A stretch of DNA of 64,000 bases from positions 1 through 64,000 of the forward strand of contig JAFUDQ010000035.1 of assembly GCA_017459075.1 (NCBI GenBank), given 5' to 3'. Shown here in pieces: positions 60,855 through 64,000 of the stretch. This DNA is from Bacteroidales bacterium. GTDB taxonomy: Bacteria > Bacteroidota > Bacteroidia > Bacteroidales > UBA932. The notes beneath the pieces are model-generated. The model worked only from the letters and a program-made list of their open reading frames with translations, searched no databases and was not told the origin of the DNA. The position numbers and the translations under genes were made by a program. Position 1 is the first letter of the stretch. Each line of letters begins with the position of its first letter.

Positions 60855-62951
60855 ATGAAGAAGATTTTCATTTCGATTTTTGTGATTGCTGCGGCTGCAA
60901 TTGCAGCGACGGGACAGCAGTTTAATGAGATTCCGATGGCGTATAAGTGGGTGAGTGGCAATGAGGTGGCTTTCAGTTATGACGGCAGTTTTAAGGGTGC
61001 GAAGGATTTTGTCCTTGACGCCGTAAAACTTAACCGCAAAGGCGGCATTTCATATCCTGCCAAGTATACCAAGTTCCCTCTTTCTCCGGAAGGTGCCGTC
61101 AATCTTACATACAGCCCTGACTCCACGATGCTGGCTTTCACCAGGGATAACAACCTGTGGGTGGCTGACATCGCAACTGGAAAAGAGTCTCAGCTTACAT
61201 TTGATGGTAATGAATTGATTCTGAATGGCTATGCCTCATGGGTTTATTATGAGGAAATCCTTGGACGCCCGTCCCGCTACCGTGCGTTCTGGTGGAGCCC
61301 GGACAGCAGGAAGATTGGCTTCTACAGGTTTGACAATTCTTCCGTGCCGATGTTTCCTATTTACTCTCCCTTCGGCCAGGATGGAAAGCTAAGCCGCACC
61401 CGCTATCCGAAGGCAGGGGAGGCCAACCCCAAGGTTCGCATCGGCATCATCGACCTTTCTGCCGTAAAGGCCTCTTCCGTCAGCAACGGGCCATCAGTGG
61501 TGTGGGCAGACTTCGATGAGAATGAAGACCAGTATTTTGGCATTCCGTTCTGGGGTGCAGACAGCAAGGAGTTCTTTATCTCAAGGGAGCCCCGCATTCA
61601 GAATACTCTTGATTTGTACAGTGTTTCAGCATCCGATGGTTCAAAGACCCATATCTATCATGAGACTTATAAAACATGGCTGGACTGGATTGAGGGCATG
61701 ATTTTCACGGAGAAGGGCCTGTATATGGTCCGTTCTTTTGAGACAGGCTGGCAGCAGGTTTATTTCCTTTCTTATGATGGCAAGACTTTGCGCCGCCTGA
61801 CCGACGGCCCCAACTGGAGAGTGAATCTTCTTCGTGTTGATGAGAAGAAGGGTGATGTTTATTTTACCGCCCGCAGGGAGTCTACAGTTCGCACAGGTGT
61901 TTATAAGGTTGACAAGAAGGGCGTTATTACCGCTCTTACGGATACGGATTACGACGCTGCAAGGGTTTCATTTTCTCCTGACGGAAAGCATTTCGTGTGT
62001 CTTCTGAGTAATTTCACCACGCCTTACCAGACTTGGATTTTCAATACGGAAAGGGTGGCTAAGGCCAAGGATAAGTTCTCTGCAAAGGGTTCCTGCCTGG
62101 TTTCAGACCTTCGCGGCCCGGATTATGATGCTTCTACTTTCGCTTTGCCTAAGCTTGTTACGATAACTACTCATGACGGCTTTGTTCTTCCTGCTTATAT
62201 CGTTTATCCAAAGGATTTTGATCCTTCAAAGAAGTACCCCGTGCATGTTGATATCTATGGCGGTCCGGACACTCCCCGGGTTCAGGACTGCTGGCTTCAG
62301 CCTAATTCCTACAGCCAGTGGTGGTCTGCGAATGGCATTATTGAGGTGACGGCTGATTGCCGTGCTGCCGGTCATAACGGCCGTGCCGGACTGGATTGCA
62401 TTTACCGTCAGCTTGATGTTGTGGAGGTTCAGGATTTCTGCGAGTGGGCTGAGTACCTTAAGTCTTTGCCTTATGTCGATGGTGACAAGATTGGTGTGGA
62501 GGGTTTCTCTTTTGGCGGGACTATGACTTCGCTTCTTGTTATGAATCATTCGGATTTGTTCCATTATGGTATTGCCGGTGGCGGTGTTTATGACTGGAGC
62601 CTGTATGATACTCATTATACTGAGCGCTTCATGGAGACTCCTCAGACTAATCCTGAGGGGTATGCCGCTACGCGTGTTATTTCACAGGTTGCCGCTTATC
62701 CTGCCAATTATGCTTCTGATGCCGGTTCTGCCGCTGCGGTTGCTCCTGTCATGCTTATGTTGACTCACGGTACGGGTGACGACAATGTGCATTTCCAGAA
62801 TACTCTTCAGCTTGTTGATGAGCTTCAGCGTCAGAAGAAGGTGTTTGAGTTTATGATTTATCCTGATGGTATGCATGGTTATCGTGGGTATCAGGGTGCC
62901 CATGATACTGCTGCGCATCGCGCCTTCTGGTTGAAGTATTTGAAAAACTAA
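60855..62951 (+). CDS. Dipeptidyl-peptidase IV-like S9 serine peptidase
   Basis: This is a 698-residue protein from the ATG at 60855, giving a signal peptide (MKKIFISIFVIAAAAIAATG). It has an N-terminal beta-propeller (WVYYEEILGRPSRYRAFWWS contains the substrate-anchoring Glu pair region) and a C-terminal alpha/beta-hydrolase with Ser in GVEGFSFGGTMTS, Asp in GTGDDNVHFQN and His in DGMHGYRG. DPP-IV enzymes remove Xaa-Pro dipeptides from exported or host peptides. The nucleophile motif reads GFSFGG where GWSYGG is usual, a conservative change. Confidence 0.92.
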   Translation: MKKIFISIFVIAAAAIAATGQQFNEIPMAYKWVSGNEVAFSYDGSFKGAKDFVLDAVKLNRKGGISYPAKYTKFPLSPEGAVNLTYSPDSTMLAFTRDNNLWVADIATGKESQLTFDGNELILNGYASWVYYEEILGRPSRYRAFWWSPDSRKIGFYRFDNSSVPMFPIYSPFGQDGKLSRTRYPKAGEANPKVRIGIIDLSAVKASSVSNGPSVVWADFDENEDQYFGIPFWGADSKEFFISREPRIQNTLDLYSVSASDGSKTHIYHETYKTWLDWIEGMIFTEKGLYMVRSFETGWQQVYFLSYDGKTLRRLTDGPNWRVNLLRVDEKKGDVYFTARRESTVRTGVYKVDKKGVITALTDTDYDAARVSFSPDGKHFVCLLSNFTTPYQTWIFNTERVAKAKDKFSAKGSCLVSDLRGPDYDASTFALPKLVTITTHDGFVLPAYIVYPKDFDPSKKYPVHVDIYGGPDTPRVQDCWLQPNSYSQWWSANGIIEVTADCRAAGHNGRAGLDCIYRQLDVVEVQDFCEWAEYLKSLPYVDGDKIGVEGFSFGGTMTSLLVMNHSDLFHYGIAGGGVYDWSLYDTHYTERFMETPQTNPEGYAATRVISQVAAYPANYASDAGSAAAVAPVMLMLTHGTGDDNVHFQNTLQLVDELQRQKKVFEFMIYPDGMHGYRGYQGAHDTAAHRAFWLKYLKN

Positions 62952-62971
62952 GGCTGATTATCAGCATTGGC

Positions 62972-64000
62972 TTAAAAAATGGAAGTAAATAAAAGGATGT
63001 TGCCGGAGGGAGTGGAGGCGGCGAAGATGTGATTGGTTGCGCTGGATGTGGTGTGAAGGCGTTTGCGAAGGTCTTCAGAGGTGATGGGGATGTTGTGGCA
63101 GGAGACTTCAGCGGCAATGTTCTGCTTGGCTAATTCTTTTATGGTTCTGCTCTGTAAGGGCAGGACTTTTTCTATTTTGAAGTATTTGCCGGGGAGTGAG
63201 ATTCCTCCACTTCGGTCGGAATGACAGGAAGCTTGGTCGGAATGACAGGAGGCTTGGTCGGGATGATAGGAAGGAGGGGCGATGTATAGATGGGTGTGGC
63301 GGTCAAGTTTGGTGTAGCCGATGGTGCAGGGATACTCAAAGAGCCCTGCCTTGGTTATGGATTTTCCGGGTTCGTAAAGTATTTTTCCTTCGAGTGATTC
63401 ACCGAAGAGTTGGGATCTCTCTCCGGTGAACTCATAGGTTGAATCTGAATAATAATCCGGGAAGGATAGGGTGGTGCCGTCCTCGTGGATGGTTAGGGTG
63501 GCAGGACCGGTGTGGCCGCGTTGCATAAGGACCAGCAGTTCCTTGCATTCGCCGTCGAAGGCAACTACGTGAACGCCAGTTACTTCCTGTCCAAGCCTTT
63601 GGCGGAGCATGGTGATGTCGGCCATAGGGGAGAGCTTCAGAAGTAGCAGCGGTGCTGCGGCCAGAAGTTCTTCTTTGAGTGTTAGTACATCAGGCTGGCA
63701 GTCTTCCAGAAGGAATACTTTCTTGCCTGTGGCAGAGCGCCTTGCTGGGTCCAGGTAAATTATGTCCGGCTTAAAGTCTCCCAGAATGTCCTGTAAATTT
63801 CCGGGTTCCAGTAACTTGTTGGATACTACTATGTTATCGCAGCCCAAAACTTCAAAATTATGTTTTACGGCAGCTGCCAGTTCCGGATTTGCTTCATTGT
63901 ACAGAATCTTTCCAAAACACTTTGAAAACGCCCAGCTGTCCACTCCCAATCCTCCTGTCAAATCTGCAATTCGTTTCTGTTGCAAACAGAAGTCCTTGGA
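62972..64000 (-). CDS. THUMP-like SAM-dependent methyltransferase (5' end cut by window edge)
   Basis: The reading frame enters from beyond 64000 and runs 342 codons to the stop at 62972. Motif I is ADLTGGLGVDSWAFSK, motif IV is IIYLDPARR, and a ferredoxin-like/THUMP-like C-terminal part follows (VEKVLPLQ-type IEKVLPLQSRTIKEL, IPITSEDLRKRL). The family, which includes Porphyromonas PG_1098, is probably an RNA methyltransferase. An in-frame tandem insertion (SYHPDQASCHSDQASCHSD) interrupts the C-terminal half. A TTG at 63985 is open but the conserved N-terminal domain must lie outside. Confidence 0.8.
   Translation of the reverse strand, partial: SKDFCLQQKRIADLTGGLGVDSWAFSKCFGKILYNEANPELAAAVKHNFEVLGCDNIVVSNKLLEPGNLQDILGDFKPDIIYLDPARRSATGKKVFLLEDCQPDVLTLKEELLAAAPLLLLKLSPMADITMLRQRLGQEVTGVHVVAFDGECKELLVLMQRGHTGPATLTIHEDGTTLSFPDYYSDSTYEFTGERSQLFGESLEGKILYEPGKSITKAGLFEYPCTIGYTKLDRHTHLYIAPPSYHPDQASCHSDQASCHSDRSGGISLPGKYFKIEKVLPLQSRTIKELAKQNIAAEVSCHNIPITSEDLRKRLHTTSSATNHIFAASTPSGNILLFTSIF
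63216..63274. repeat. In-frame 21-bp tandem repeat within the methyltransferase gene
   Basis: TCGGAATGACAGGAAGCTTGG at 63216-63236 (21 bp) repeats at 63237-63257 with one change and partly at 63258-63274. The unit encodes seven residues (QASCHSD) and keeps the frame. It is preceded by GAGATTCCTCCACTTCGG, which together with TCGGAATGACA resembles a dispersed intergenic repeat seen in many bacterial genomes. Confidence 0.8.

Overview
The window looks like chromosome of a member of the order Bacteroidales (phylum Bacteroidota), at moderate GC. The evidence is the gene content: DUF3276, DUF4301, DUF5606, DUF6340, GSCFA and DUF349 proteins, an OadG subunit carrying a lamin-tail domain, a serine palmitoyltransferase of the Bacteroides sphingolipid type, and GlnRS. 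Promoters also fit the Bacteroidota primary-sigma pattern TTTG-N19-21-TAnnTTTG, and at least eight were placed by eye. Family names come from recognising sequences and motifs; no search was run.

Accessory left end (1-4.03 kb): the probable C-terminal tail of an IS21-type IstB with two terminal repeat units, then a compact five-gene, phage-derived operon (440-3675). The operon has its own strong promoter and terminator. Two paralogous proteins flank a predicted structural protein, a holin-like protein and a lipoprotein built like a unimolecular spanin. No endolysin is present. The operon ends next to the 3' end of tRNA-Ala(GGC), with recombinase-site-like repeats between them, which suggests a remnant or domesticated element at a tRNA attachment site.

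Core region (4.1-64 kb): a TonB-C lipoprotein; a minus-strand operon of TPR protein, YebC and the Na+-pumping methylmalonyl-CoA decarboxylase (alpha, gamma, biotin carrier, beta); recF-DUF721-pdxB-DUF4301; lysA-ffh; a 5'-nucleotidase, GSCFA and DsbD; zapB-like, zapA, a probable 6S RNA and rny; nadE; pnp-mtaD-DUF3276; nusB-yajC-ybbR-coaE-DUF5606-rimO-DUF6340; queC-queD-queE; rnpB; glutaminyl cyclase; a TPP riboswitch controlling a TonB-dependent receptor (probable thiamine import); trmD; DUF349-yidC-yggS-CPA2 antiporter; lpxB-surE; gapA; a CocE-type hydrolase; glnS; serine palmitoyltransferase-yicC; a small membrane sensor-like protein with trkH; a RecD/Pif1-like helicase; a DPP-IV-like peptidase; and a truncated THUMP-like methyltransferase.

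The most unusual non-coding signal is a pair of dispersed elements (26938-27065 and 51093-51227). They share a structured core of about 80-90 bp with exactly matching boundaries, but each is enclosed by perfect 23-25 bp inverted arms whose sequence is completely different in the two copies. Several other gene 3' ends (nadE, pnp, dsbD, CocE hydrolase/glnS) also carry long inverted repeats overlapping stop codons. This points to a lineage habit of building terminators or palindromes out of coding ends.
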